The notes under the pieces: generated by a model
What the model saw: only the letters and a program-made list of their open reading frames with translations
The model's database searches: none
Told to the model about the DNA's origin: nothing
Position numbers and translations under genes: made by a program
Part shown: piece after piece, positions 49,800 to 60,657 of the stretch
How the letters are laid out: each line of letters starts with the position of its first letter
How positions within the stretch are numbered: position 1 is the first letter of the stretch
From: Serratia nematodiphila DZ0503SBS1
GTDB lineage: Bacteria; Pseudomonadota; Gammaproteobacteria; Enterobacterales; Enterobacteriaceae
DNA: 64,000 bases
NCBI RefSeq assembly: GCF_000738675.1
Contig: NZ_JPUX01000001.1
Location: 806,001-870,000 of the forward strand
Direction of reading: 5' to 3'

Positions 49800-51077
49800 A
49801 TGACCACCATTACCGCACTGCGGGTTGAAGACATTCGTTTCCCCACGTCGCTGGGGCTGGACGGATCCGACGCCATGAATCCGGATCCCGACTATTCCGC
49901 CGCCTACGTGATCCTGGAGACCGATCGCGCGGATCTCAGCGGCCACGGGCTGACGTTCACCATCGGGCGCGGCAACGAGATCTGCTGCGCGGCGATCCGC
50001 GCGCTGGAGCATCAGATCGTCGGCGAGCGGCTGGAGGATATCGCCGCTGACATGGGCGCCTTCTGGCGGCGCTTCACCAGCGACAGCCAGCTGCGCTGGA
50101 TCGGGCCGGACAAGGGCGCCATTCACCTGGCGACCGGCGCGGTGGTCAACGCGGTGTGGGATCTGTGGGCCAAATCGGTCGGCAAACCGGTGTGGCGGCT
50201 GGTGGCAGAGATGACGCCGGAGGAGCTGGTGCGCTGCATCGACTTCCGTTACATCACCGACTGCATCACGCCGCAGGAAGCGCTGGCGCTGCTGAAACAG
50301 CGGGCCGAGGGCAAAGAACGCCGCCTGGAGCGGTTGCTGCAGGAAGGGTATCCCTGCTACACCACCTCGGCAGGGTGGCTGGGTTATCCGGACGACAAGC
50401 TGCGCCGCCTGTGCCAGGAGGCGGTCGACGCCGGTTTCTCCTACCTGAAGCTGAAGGTTGGGCGCGATCTGGAAGACGACATTCGCCGGGTGCGCATCGC
50501 GCGTGAGGTGATCGGCCCGGATCGCCGGCTGATGATCGACGCCAACCAGGTGTGGGAAGTCGATGAAGCCATTCCGTGGGTGAAGCATCTGGCGTTCGCC
50601 AAACCCTGGTTTATCGAAGAGCCGACCAGCCCGGACGACGTGGAAGGGCATCGCCGCATCCGCGAAGGGGTAGCGCCGGTCAAGGTGGCTACCGGCGAGA
50701 TGTGCCAGAACCGCATCATGTTCAAACAGTTCATCATGCGCGGCGCGGTGGACGTGGTGCAGATCGACGCCTGTCGCCTCGGTGGCGTCAACGAAGTGTT
50801 GGCGGTGATGCTGATGGCGGCCAAATACCAGTTGCCGGTCTGCCCGCACGCCGGCGGCGTCGGGCTGTGCGAATACGTGCAGCACCTGTCGATGATCGAC
50901 TTCCTGTGCATTGCCGGCACCCACGAGGGCCGGGTGATCGAGTACGTCGATCATTTGCATGAACACTTTGTCGATCCCTGCGTGATCAAGGGCGCGGCCT
51001 ACATGCCGCCGAGCCGGCCCGGTTACTCGATCGAGATGCATCCGTCGTCGATCGAGCAATATCGGTTCCGCGGGTGA
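49800..51077 (+). CDS. L-fuconate dehydratase
   Basis: The 425-residue enolase-superfamily enzyme dehydrates L-fuconate to 2-keto-3-deoxy-L-fuconate. It has the base motif KLKVGRDL, metal ligands in MIDANQVW, FIEEPTSPDD and ATGEMCQNR and the partner-base region CPHAGGVGLCEYVQH. The start MTTITALRVEDIRFPTSLGL with DGSDAMNPDPDYSAAYV is characteristic of fuconate dehydratase. GGAGCG precedes the ATG at 49800. It is the core enzyme that identifies this cluster as L-fucose catabolism. Confidence 0.92.
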   Translation: MTTITALRVEDIRFPTSLGLDGSDAMNPDPDYSAAYVILETDRADLSGHGLTFTIGRGNEICCAAIRALEHQIVGERLEDIAADMGAFWRRFTSDSQLRWIGPDKGAIHLATGAVVNAVWDLWAKSVGKPVWRLVAEMTPEELVRCIDFRYITDCITPQEALALLKQRAEGKERRLERLLQEGYPCYTTSAGWLGYPDDKLRRLCQEAVDAGFSYLKLKVGRDLEDDIRRVRIAREVIGPDRRLMIDANQVWEVDEAIPWVKHLAFAKPWFIEEPTSPDDVEGHRRIREGVAPVKVATGEMCQNRIMFKQFIMRGAVDVVQIDACRLGGVNEVLAVMLMAAKYQLPVCPHAGGVGLCEYVQHLSMIDFLCIAGTHEGRVIEYVDHLHEHFVDPCVIKGAAYMPPSRPGYSIEMHPSSIEQYRFRG

Positions 51078-51091
51078 AGCGGGAGGATCGC

Positions 51092-53065
<1,974 letters not shown>

Positions 53066-53105
53066 CGCCAACATCATCATCGCCAGACGATACGAGGGTA
53101 TCACC

Positions 53106-54335
53106 ATGCTTGCTGAAAAAAGTGCGGCCTCCGCGCAGCCGGGCGTCCCCGTGACCGCCAATCTGCGCTGGGCCTTTATCCTGGTCACCAGCCTGTTCTT
53201 CATGTGGGGGCTGTCCTACGGCCTGCTGGACGTATTGAACAAACATTTTCAGGAGACGTTGCACGTCACCAAGGCGCAGTCGGGGTTGCTGCAGGCGGCC
53301 TACTTCGGCGCCTATTTCCTGGTGGCGCTGCCCGCCGGGTACTTTATGGATCGCAAGGGTTATAAGGCGGGGATTCTGGTCGGGCTGTGCCTGTACGCGC
53401 TGGGGGCGCTGCTGTTCGTGCCGGCGGCGTCGGCCAACAGCTTCGGCGTATTCCTGTTTGCGCTGTTCGTTATCGCCAGCGGCCTGGGGTGCCTGGAAAC
53501 GGCGGCCAACCCGTACGCCACGGTGCTGGGCGACGCGCAGGGCGCCGAACGGCGGCTCAACCTGGCGCAGTCGTTCAACGGCCTCGGGCAGTTTATCGGC
53601 CCGCTGATCGGCGGCACGCTGTTCTTCTCCGCCGGCCAGTCCGCCGGCGACGGCGATCAGAGCGCGGTGAAGATGACCTATGTGGCGATCGCCGCGCTGG
53701 TACTGCTGATCGCGCTGTTGTTCAGCCGCACCCGGCTGCCGGCGATCCGCGAAGAGGAAAAACCGGTGCAAGGCGTGATAGCGCAGGGATTGTGGCAGCA
53801 TCCGCATTTCGTCGGCGGGGTTATCACACAGTTCTTCTACGTGGCGGCGCAGGTGGGCGTCGGGGCGTTCTTCATCAACTACGCCACCGAGCACTGGCGC
53901 GAGGTGTCTAACCAGAACGCCTCTTACCTGCTGTCGATCGCCATGATCTGCTTTATGGTCGGGCGCTTCTTCAGCACCTGGCTGATGGGGCGGGTCAAAC
54001 CGGCGACGCTGCTGGCGGCCTATGCGCTGATCAACATCGCGCTGTGCGGCGTGGTGATGCTGAGCGTCGACGGGGTGTCGGTAGTGGCGCTGATCGCAGT
54101 GTTCTTCTTTATGTCGATCATGTTCCCGACCATTTTCGCCCTGGGGGTGAAAAATCTGGGCAAGCACACCAAGCGCGCCAGCTCGTTCATGATCATGGCG
54201 ATCGTCGGCGGCGCCATCATGCCGTACTTTATGGGGGCGCTGGCCGACCGCTACAGCACCGCGTTCTCTTATCTGCTGCCGCTGCTGTGCTTCGCGGTGG
54301 TGCTGGTTTATGGCCTGCGGCAGCGCCGCGGCTGA
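53106..54335 (+). CDS. fucP: L-fucose permease (FucP-like MFS transporter)
   Basis: The 409-residue MFS protein belongs to the FucP subgroup: LFFMWGLSYGLLDVLNKHFQ, in part WGLSYGLLDVLNKHFQE, then QAAYFGAYFLVALPAGYFMD and CLETAANPYATVLG. FucP brings in L-fucose with protons. I start it at the ATG at 53106; upstream residues in frame do not match. It is the last gene of the operon, giving a pathway from uptake to pyruvate and lactate. Confidence 0.87.
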   Translation: MLAEKSAASAQPGVPVTANLRWAFILVTSLFFMWGLSYGLLDVLNKHFQETLHVTKAQSGLLQAAYFGAYFLVALPAGYFMDRKGYKAGILVGLCLYALGALLFVPAASANSFGVFLFALFVIASGLGCLETAANPYATVLGDAQGAERRLNLAQSFNGLGQFIGPLIGGTLFFSAGQSAGDGDQSAVKMTYVAIAALVLLIALLFSRTRLPAIREEEKPVQGVIAQGLWQHPHFVGGVITQFFYVAAQVGVGAFFINYATEHWREVSNQNASYLLSIAMICFMVGRFFSTWLMGRVKPATLLAAYALINIALCGVVMLSVDGVSVVALIAVFFFMSIMFPTIFALGVKNLGKHTKRASSFMIMAIVGGAIMPYFMGALADRYSTAFSYLLPLLCFAVVLVYGLRQRRG

Positions 54336-54336
54336 T

Positions 54337-55539
54337 TCAACCCGGCGGCGAATCGGGCTTCGCCGCCGTTGTCAGCGCCTGCGGGCGGGTTCGCATCAGG
54401 ATGGCCAACGCCAGCAGCAGCACCATGCCGGACAGCGCGCCGTTTATCGTCAAGCCTCCGGCGTCCACCACCAGCCCGCCCGCCAGCGAACCGCAGGAAA
54501 TCGCCAGATTAAACAGCGCGATATACAGCGAAGAGGCGACCTCGACCACATCGGGCGCCGCCTTGAGCATCCACGCCATCAGCGCAACGGAAACGCCGCC
54601 GTAGGCGATGCCCCACAGCAGGAGGAAGGCGCCGCCGCTCAGCGGCGCGTGGCCCAGCAGCGGCAGCAGCAGGACGGCGAGCGCCAGCCCGAGGGCGATC
54701 AGCGCCAGGGTGCGGCGCAGCCGTTTGGCGGCGGCCTGGCCGGCGATGAAATTCCCGACGAGGCCGGTGACGCCGTAGGCGAACAGCAGCGGCCCCACCC
54801 AGCGGCTCTCGATGCCGGAGACCGTCTGCAGCAGCGGACGGACAAAGGTGTAAGCCATAAAGTGACCGGCGACCAGCAAAAACGTCAGCAGCAGCCCGGT
54901 CAGCAGCCGGCGATTCGCGCGCTGCGCGGTGAACGACCGCCAGCTTATCGCCTGCGTGACCGGCAGCGGCGGCAGCACGCACACCAGCAGCAGCAGGGTC
55001 AGCGCCGCCAGAACGGCGACCGCCAGAAACGCCATGCGCCAGCCCAGCGCTTCGCCGAGGAATACCCCGAGCGGCACGCCGAACACCGAGGCCGCCGCTA
55101 CGCCGCCGAAGATGATGGACAGCGCCAATCCGACGGAGACCGGCGGCACCAGGCGTTCCGCCAGCCCGCCGGCGATGGCCCAGATACCGCCGATGCAAAA
55201 GCCCAGCAGAATGCGCGCAGCGAACAGCAGCGCCAGGGAGGTGGCGGCGGCGGCCAGCAGGTTAGCGGCGATCAGCAGCAGCAGAAAGCCTGCCAACAGA
55301 CTGCGGCGGTCCGTGCGCCGGGCGCCCAGCACCACCAGCGGGGCGAACAGCGCGGCGAACAGGGCCGGCAGGGAAATCAGCAGCCCGGCGCGGCCGATCG
55401 TCGCGTTCAGGGTATTGACGATCGGGGTCAGCAGCCCGACGGGCAGCATTTCTGCGGTGACGACGGTAAAGGTGGACAGGCCGACCGTGAGGGTCGCCAG
55501 CCACGCTTTTGCGCCGCCGTCGGCGTGTAAGGCACTCAT
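54337..55539 (-). CDS. MFS transporter of the sugar-efflux/AraJ-like group
   Basis: A 400-residue, 12-helix MFS protein with the segment TFTVVTAEMLPVGLLTPIV and GARRTDRRSLLAG loop typical of the DHA1/AraJ-SotB efflux group. It is divergent from the LysR-type gene at 55630 (90-bp gap), which probably regulates it, and convergent with fucP, ending one base past its stop. The cargo is unknown; efflux of sugars or drugs is typical. Confidence 0.8.
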   Translation of the reverse strand: MSALHADGGAKAWLATLTVGLSTFTVVTAEMLPVGLLTPIVNTLNATIGRAGLLISLPALFAALFAPLVVLGARRTDRRSLLAGFLLLLIAANLLAAAATSLALLFAARILLGFCIGGIWAIAGGLAERLVPPVSVGLALSIIFGGVAAASVFGVPLGVFLGEALGWRMAFLAVAVLAALTLLLLVCVLPPLPVTQAISWRSFTAQRANRRLLTGLLLTFLLVAGHFMAYTFVRPLLQTVSGIESRWVGPLLFAYGVTGLVGNFIAGQAAAKRLRRTLALIALGLALAVLLLPLLGHAPLSGGAFLLLWGIAYGGVSVALMAWMLKAAPDVVEVASSLYIALFNLAISCGSLAGGLVVDAGGLTINGALSGMVLLLALAILMRTRPQALTTAAKPDSPPG

Positions 55540-55629
55540 AATGACTCTCCCAACAGATGAAGAACCTCAGTGTATCCGCGCCAAAATGGCTGATAAACTG
55601 GCCTGAATGCGCAACATTGGGGACAAATC

Positions 55630-56559
55630 GTGGCTAATTTACCGTCTATGCCGTTGGATAACCTGACCGACCTGCTGGTATTCATTCGCGTCGCCGATGC
55701 CTGCAGCTTCACGCTGGCGGCCGAGAGGCTGGGCATCTCCCGATCGGCGGCGGGCAAATGCGTGACCCGATTGGAGGCGCGATTGGCGACCCGGCTGCTG
55801 CAGCGCACCACGCGCAGCGTCAGCCTGACCGAAGACGGCGCGGTATTTTACGAGTATGCGCAGCGCATCCTGTCGCAGGCCGAAGAGGCGGAAACGGCGC
55901 TCAATACGCGGCGGCAAACCCCGCGCGGGCGGCTGCGGCTGGATGTGCCGGTCTCGTTGGGGCGGTTGCATATTTTGCCGATTCTGCGGGAATTTTTGAC
56001 GCAGTGGCCGGAGGTGGACGCCGACGTCAGCTTCTCCGACGATTACAGCGATTTGGTGCGCGACGGCATCGACGTGGCGATCCGCGTCGGCGGCAGCGAC
56101 GACAGCCGACTGGTGCGGCGGGTGCTCGCGCCGCATCGCCTGATCACCTGCGCGGCGCCGGACTATCTGGCGCGGCACGGTACGCCTGCGAAACCGGAGG
56201 CGTTGGGCGATCACGAGACGCTGGTCTTCAGCCACCAGGGATTGCCGGCGCCCTGGCGCTATCGGGTTAACGGTCAACTGCACGAACAGCCGGTGCGCGG
56301 CCGGATGCGTTTCAACAACGTCGAGGCATTGCGGGATGCGGCCGTCGCCGGGGCCGGTCTGTGTCAGGTAGGGGCGTTTCTGGTCGGTGAGCAGATTGCG
56401 GCCGGCACGCTGCTGCCGATACTGGAGCGCTATTGTCGCCCGGGGCCGCCGATCTGCGCCGTCTATCCCAGCCGGCGCCACCTTTCCCCCAAGGTGAAAC
56501 TGTTTCTGGCGGCGATCGAACGGCGCTGGCAGGGCAAGGCGATTTGGGAAAGCGCCTAG
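55630..56559 (+). CDS. LysR-family regulator
   Basis: The 309-residue protein has the LysR N-terminal helix-turn-helix (about 8-66, DLLVFIRVADACSFTLAAERLGISRSAAGKCVTRLEARLATRLL in part) and an effector domain of the CrgA/aaeR-like type. It is divergent from the MFS transporter gene at 54337 and convergent with the next MFS gene. Control of the first transporter is likely by position. The ligand is unknown. Confidence 0.82.
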   Translation: MANLPSMPLDNLTDLLVFIRVADACSFTLAAERLGISRSAAGKCVTRLEARLATRLLQRTTRSVSLTEDGAVFYEYAQRILSQAEEAETALNTRRQTPRGRLRLDVPVSLGRLHILPILREFLTQWPEVDADVSFSDDYSDLVRDGIDVAIRVGGSDDSRLVRRVLAPHRLITCAAPDYLARHGTPAKPEALGDHETLVFSHQGLPAPWRYRVNGQLHEQPVRGRMRFNNVEALRDAAVAGAGLCQVGAFLVGEQIAAGTLLPILERYCRPGPPICAVYPSRRHLSPKVKLFLAAIERRWQGKAIWESA

Positions 56560-56569
56560 CGCGAGCGGT

Positions 56570-57766
56570 TCATGCCGCTTGCACGGCCAGCGTTCGCCGC
56601 ATTAAGCGATAGCCGCCGGCCGCCACCAGCAGTACGACCAGGCCAGCCGTGAGCGTGACGCCAAAGCCGGCCTTGATACCCAGCGCATCGATCGCCAGCC
56701 CCGCCAAGGCGGCGCCGAGCGCCACGCCAACCCCCAGGCCGGTCACCATCCAGGTCAATCCTTCCGTCAAACGTGAAGGCGGCACGAGGCGTTCAACCAA
56801 CCCCATGGCGACGATCATGGTCGGCGCGAAAAACAATCCGGCGACAAACATCGCCGCCGCCAGCGTTAAGACATTGTGCACCCACAGCAGCGGCAGAGTG
56901 GTGAGTGCGGTGGCGAAGGCGGCGTATAAGAACTGCCGAGGCAATGGGGACGGCAGCTTTATTGCGCCGAAAATCAGCCCGGCGAGGCAGGAGCCGCCTG
57001 CGTAAACCGACAGCACGATGCTGGCGGCGGCCGGCTGCCCCTGCTGCTCGGCGAAGGCCACGCTGATGACGTCCACGGTGCCGACGATGGTGCCCAGCGC
57101 GATCAGCGCCAGCACCAGGATCTGCATCGACGGCATGGCCAGGATGGCGCGCTGCCGCTGGTTATTGCGGGGATAAACCGGGGGCTGAGTGCTTTTTTGC
57201 CAGGCGAATGCCGAAACGCCCGCCACCAGAAGCAGCGCGGCCGCCAGAGGGCCGGCTTCAGGGAAGAGCGCAACGCTGAGCCCCACGGCGATCGGCGGGC
57301 CGACGATAAAGGCGACCTCATCCAGTACGGACTCGAATGAATACGCCGTGTGCAGCTGCGGCGTGCCGCGATAGATTTCGCTCCAGCGGGCTCTGACCAT
57401 CGCGGAGATGCTGGGCATGCCGCCCGCGAGCGCGGCGAAGACGAACAGCGTCCAGTCCGGCGCCCGATAGTGGGTGCAGATCAGCAGCAGCAACAGGGCG
57501 AGTGCGCTGACCCCGGTGGCGTAGGGCAGCACGCGGTTTTGGCCGTAGCGGTCCGCCGCGCGTGCGATTTGCGGCGCGAGCAGCGCCATGGAAAAGGCGA
57601 ATGTCGCCGCCACCGCACCCGCCAGCCAATAGGAGCCGCGTACCTGCGAAAGCATGGTGATGATGCCGATACCGGTCATTGAGATCGGCAGGCGCGCGAT
57701 CAACCCGGCAGAGGAAAACGCCTTGCTGCCCGGTGCGCTGAACAGTGTGAAATAAGGATTAGCCAT
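56570..57766 (-). CDS. MFS transporter under probable TetR control
   Basis: The 398-residue protein has about 12 helices, starting MANPYFTLFSAPGSKAF with an N-terminal substrate-binding part like those of DHA1-type efflux carriers. I use the ATG at 57766, which follows AGGAG; 19 extra in-frame residues upstream cross the operators. It is divergent from the TetR-family gene at 57904 across 137 bp with two operators. Drug or small-molecule efflux is the usual role. Confidence 0.8.
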   Translation of the reverse strand: MANPYFTLFSAPGSKAFSSAGLIARLPISMTGIGIITMLSQVRGSYWLAGAVAATFAFSMALLAPQIARAADRYGQNRVLPYATGVSALALLLLLICTHYRAPDWTLFVFAALAGGMPSISAMVRARWSEIYRGTPQLHTAYSFESVLDEVAFIVGPPIAVGLSVALFPEAGPLAAALLLVAGVSAFAWQKSTQPPVYPRNNQRQRAILAMPSMQILVLALIALGTIVGTVDVISVAFAEQQGQPAAASIVLSVYAGGSCLAGLIFGAIKLPSPLPRQFLYAAFATALTTLPLLWVHNVLTLAAAMFVAGLFFAPTMIVAMGLVERLVPPSRLTEGLTWMVTGLGVGVALGAALAGLAIDALGIKAGFGVTLTAGLVVLLVAAGGYRLMRRTLAVQAA

Positions 57767-57816
57767 GAATAGGGCTCCTGAATGTTGGCGGCTCGGTATT
57801 CGCGCAATGCCCATCA

Positions 57817-57867
57817 TTGACATACGCCACGTATGTTACGTTAATTGACATACATAGCGTATGTCAA
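57817..57867. promoter_or_regulatory. Twin TetR-type operators
   Basis: Site B, TTGACATAC-ATAGC-GTATGTCAA (57845-57867), is a perfect 9-bp inverted repeat. Site A, beginning TTGACATAC at 57817 and continuing GCCAC and GTATGTTAC, matches in 16 of 18 arm positions and starts 28 bp earlier. Both lie in the gap between the MFS transporter and TetR genes and can regulate both. Confidence 0.75.
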
Positions 57868-57903
57868 TTATAACGTCATCAATGGCGAGACGGGAGTGAA
57901 TCC

Positions 57904-58500
57904 ATGGCACGTAAAGCGCGCACAGAAATGATTGAAGAAACCCGGCGTAAGCTGGTGGCGGCCGCCCGTCAGCAGTTCGGCGGCGTGGGGTATGCCGAGA
58001 CGGTGATGGATGAGCTTACTGCGCAAGCCGGTATGACGCGCGGTGCGCTCTATCACCATTTTGGCGACAAGAAGGGATTGTTTTTGGCCGTCGTGCAGGA
58101 AATCGACGCCGAAATGGATGCGCACCTCGCCGACATTACCGCCAGCACGCCAGATGACTGGGAGGCCTTCGCGGGGCGTTGCCGCGGTTATCTGATCATG
58201 ATGACGGAGCCGCAATCGCAGCGCATTCTGTTACGCGATTCGCCCTCGGTGCTGGGAGCCGACTATCTGCAGGCCAGCAAGCTGGGTTGCATCACCTGGA
58301 TGACGGGGGCCTTACAGGCGTTGATGGCGCAGCGGCGTATCGCTACCGCCGAACCGGAAGCGCTGGCGCATTTAATCAATGGCGGCCTGATGGATGCTGC
58401 GCTGTGGGTCGCCCATCAGCCGGAAAAAGACGTGGCGCTGGAGCAGGCCTTGGCCAGTTTGAACCTGTTGTTGAACGGGCTGCGTTCCACCTCTGCTTAA
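57904..58500 (+). CDS. TetR-family repressor
   Basis: The 198-residue protein has an N-terminal TetR helix-turn-helix (about 8-55: RRKLVAAARQQFGGVGYAETVMDE then AGMTRGALYHHFGDKKGLFLAVV in part) and an alpha-helical ligand domain. Two strong operators in the gap to the MFS transporter suggest that it represses the transporter and itself. The inducer is probably a transported compound. Confidence 0.88.
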   Translation: MARKARTEMIEETRRKLVAAARQQFGGVGYAETVMDELTAQAGMTRGALYHHFGDKKGLFLAVVQEIDAEMDAHLADITASTPDDWEAFAGRCRGYLIMMTEPQSQRILLRDSPSVLGADYLQASKLGCITWMTGALQALMAQRRIATAEPEALAHLINGGLMDAALWVAHQPEKDVALEQALASLNLLLNGLRSTSA

Positions 58501-58537
58501 GTTTTACTGACGGCCGCCGCGCCGTTTCGGCGGCGGC

Positions 58538-59617
58538 TTAAGGGTGAATGACGACGGGCTGGACGTTTTGCGCCAGCTGGATATTGTTGCGGCCGCTGTG
58601 TTTCGCCAGATAGAGCGCGGCGTCGGCTGCGCCTATCGCCGATTCGATGTCCAGTTTTTCCAGCGCGGAGATGCCGGCGCTAAGCGTCAGCGTGCCGCTG
58701 TGCTGCGGGCTGGCGCCGTGCGGGATGTTCAGTTCCGCCACGCGTTGGCGCACCCGCTCGGCCAGCTGCGCCGCGTAGCCTTCGTGCACGTTGGTCAGCA
58801 GCACCAAAAACTCTTCCCCGCCGTAACGCACCACGATATCGCGCGAACGCACCGCATCGCGGATGGCGACCGCCACCTGCACCAAAGCCCGATCGCCCAT
58901 GGCGTGGCCGTAGCTGTCGTTGTAGACCTTGAAGTGGTCGATATCCAGCAATAGCACGTAATGGTGGCCGGTTTGCGGTTCCAGCAGCATAGTGATCTTA
59001 TTCTCCAGCCCACGTCGGTTATAAAGGCCGGTCAGGGGATCGAGCATGCTCAAATTATTGAATTTGTCCCGCTCGTTATACAGGTTGGCCACCAGCGCGT
59101 GGGTAAAGATTTCACTGCGTTTCAACATCAGGTGATGAATGGAGAAAGCGATAATAGGTAATAGCGTGGTGAATAATATCCGCAGGGTATTATGCATGCC
59201 GTCTAAAGCCAGGATCATCATTGCGGAAGGTACGGCGTGTAAACAAAAGGCGGTAAAGTTATCCGTCAGAGAAATAGCGCTGATAAAAAAGATGCTAAAC
59301 AAACTAATTAATAAAAAATCTTGGTTATTCGGTAGGCAATATTGACTTTTAACGTAAATATGTGCGGCCCAGAGCAGGCCGAGTACGCTGGCGAACAGGT
59401 TGAGTTTGCACAAATAGTTACGTGGTGTTTGCAGGGAAAATAGCGCCGCTACCAGACAAAATAGCGGTATACATAATAAAGGTAGGGTAAATGCGGGCGT
59501 ATCCCTAAAAGGGAACAATAATGTAAATACGGAAGAGGCGGCATTCATTATCAGAAAAAGAAATAATGCCAGGCGCTGCTTGCTGTTCAGTAATTCCTGA
59601 TAAGAACGGGCGTTCAT
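58538..59617 (-). CDS. Membrane-bound GGDEF diguanylate cyclase
   Basis: From the ATG at 59617 the protein has 359 residues with an N-terminal region of about five to six hydrophobic helices (residues 15-165) and a GGDEF domain (about 195-350). The active site reads YGGEEFLVLL, a functional GGEEF form, and the I-site RSRD lies five residues before it, so product inhibition by cyclic di-GMP is likely. The membrane part may sense an unknown signal. No clear Shine-Dalgarno site supports either possible start (59617 or 59704). AT-rich codons mark the membrane half. Confidence 0.87.
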   Translation of the reverse strand: MNARSYQELLNSKQRLALFLFLIMNAASSVFTLLFPFRDTPAFTLPLLCIPLFCLVAALFSLQTPRNYLCKLNLFASVLGLLWAAHIYVKSQYCLPNNQDFLLISLFSIFFISAISLTDNFTAFCLHAVPSAMMILALDGMHNTLRILFTTLLPIIAFSIHHLMLKRSEIFTHALVANLYNERDKFNNLSMLDPLTGLYNRRGLENKITMLLEPQTGHHYVLLLDIDHFKVYNDSYGHAMGDRALVQVAVAIRDAVRSRDIVVRYGGEEFLVLLTNVHEGYAAQLAERVRQRVAELNIPHGASPQHSGTLTLSAGISALEKLDIESAIGAADAALYLAKHSGRNNIQLAQNVQPVVIHP

Positions 59618-59875
59618 ACGGAGGTCACTCTTTGCAAAGTCGTTCTGTCGAATAATTAAGGTTGAGAAGCATTCCTTTGGCGCGAATATCCACTTGAATT
59701 GCATGGTTGAGGATTGTGATTATTATCATGCAAACAGGACTAGGAATTTTCTTATGTCAAATTATCATTTTTTCCTGCTGGTGTCATCTGAGTTTGGTCA
59801 GCGCAGTGAAAATGATGCAGCGGCCAAAAAAGTGTTATATGATATTGGTTATCATTATCACTTAAGGAGGGGGTC

Positions 59876-60160
59876 ATGCTCACTGCCATGATTGCCGCGT
59901 GCGGGCTGTGGGGCGTCAGTTGGTGCCTCGGGGATCGCCTGGCCAGCGCCTGGGGCGTTTTGCTACCTTGTGCGTTGATGCCGCTGCTGGCCTTGATCAA
60001 CCTGGATATGCTGCAGTTGCGCACCCTGATCGTGATAGCGATGTTGGCCACGCTGGTGATGCTGTTCAATAGCCGGCTGCGCCACTATCTGCTGCTGCCT
60101 TCCTGCATGGCGCTGGCGGGCGGCCTGGCGGCAGTCAGCCTCAACTTCAGCTTTGGGTGA
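59876..60160 (+). CDS. DUF1435-family small membrane protein
   Basis: The 94-residue protein is almost entirely hydrophobic, with three probable transmembrane segments (about 2-30, 33-57 and 70-88). It resembles the DUF1435 proteins that enterobacteria encode near rsmC. AAGGAGGGG precedes the ATG. It is followed by a terminator shared with the tRNA genes. Function is unknown. Confidence 0.7.
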   Translation: MLTAMIAACGLWGVSWCLGDRLASAWGVLLPCALMPLLALINLDMLQLRTLIVIAMLATLVMLFNSRLRHYLLLPSCMALAGGLAAVSLNFSFG

Positions 60161-60175
60161 AACGCCAGAAACGGC

Positions 60176-60198
60176 AAAACCACGCTTAAGCGTGTTTA
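60176..60198. terminator. Bidirectional terminator between the DUF1435 gene and the tRNA-Leu operon
   Basis: CACGC-TTAA-GCGTG (60181-60194) with AAAAC before and TTTATC after. Read on the minus strand, the stem is followed by GTTTTG, so it can end the tRNA transcript as well as the DUF1435 transcript. Confidence 0.65.
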
Positions 60199-60249
60199 TC
60201 ATCAATGCGTTGGGATTTTTTCGAAGGAACTACCGGAGAGATCATCAAT

Positions 60250-60336
60250 TGGTGCGAAGAGAGGGACTTGAACCCTCACGTCCGTAAGGACACTAACACC
60301 TGAAGCTAGCGCGTCTACCAATTCCGCCACCTTCGC
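60250..60336 (-). tRNA. tRNA-Leu (CAG), copy 3 of 3
   Basis: 87 nt including encoded CCA. It starts GCGAAGGTGGCGGAATTGG on the minus strand, has the anticodon loop with CAG and a long variable arm (GTCC-TTAC-GGAC) typical of class II leucine tRNAs. It matches E. coli leuV/P/Q except in the acceptor-proximal T-arm region. Confidence 0.96.
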
Positions 60337-60375
60337 ACAGTCGATGTTGCTTTGATTTATATTACGTCGCCAGCT

Positions 60376-60462
60376 TGGTGCGAAGAGAGGGACTTGAACC
60401 CTCACGTCCGTAAGAACACTAACACCTGAAGCTAGCGCGTCTACCAATTCCGCCACCTTCGC
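60376..60462 (-). tRNA. tRNA-Leu (CAG), copy 2 of 3
   Basis: 87 nt with CCA, 39 bp before copy 3 in transcription order. It differs from the other two copies by one base in the variable arm (GTTC instead of GTCC), which changes one G-C pair to a G-U wobble. Confidence 0.96.
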
Positions 60463-60498
60463 ATCGATGCTGAGTGCAATATAAATCATGTGGTTATT

Positions 60499-60585
60499 TG
60501 GTGCGAAGAGAGGGACTTGAACCCTCACGTCCGTAAGGACACTAACACCTGAAGCTAGCGCGTCTACCAATTCCGCCACCTTCGC
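60499..60585 (-). tRNA. tRNA-Leu (CAG), copy 1 of 3
   Basis: 87 nt with CCA and identical to copy 3. It is the promoter-proximal copy, 36 bp before copy 2. The array arrangement matches the E. coli leuVPQ operon. Confidence 0.96.
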
Positions 60586-60626
60586 GTACCAGAAACATTA
60601 CCGGAGTAACGTTACCACGGAGGCGA

Positions 60627-60654
60627 ATTCTAGAGATTTTGGCGGGCACGTCAA
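60627..60654 (-). promoter_or_regulatory. Promoter of the tRNA-Leu operon
   Basis: On the minus strand TTGACG (60654-60649) and TAGAAT (60632-60627) are 16 bp apart, about 42 bp before the first tRNA. The GC-rich bases after the -10 box (TCGCCTCCG) fit a growth-rate-controlled discriminator. Confidence 0.7.
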
Positions 60655-60657
60655 CAG

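Noticed and set aside
60202-60579. A 125-codon minus-strand frame with a repeated AELVDALASGVSVLTDV-type peptide
   Set aside because: It is the translation of the three tRNA-Leu genes; the repeat is tRNA sequence, not a repeat protein or CRISPR array.
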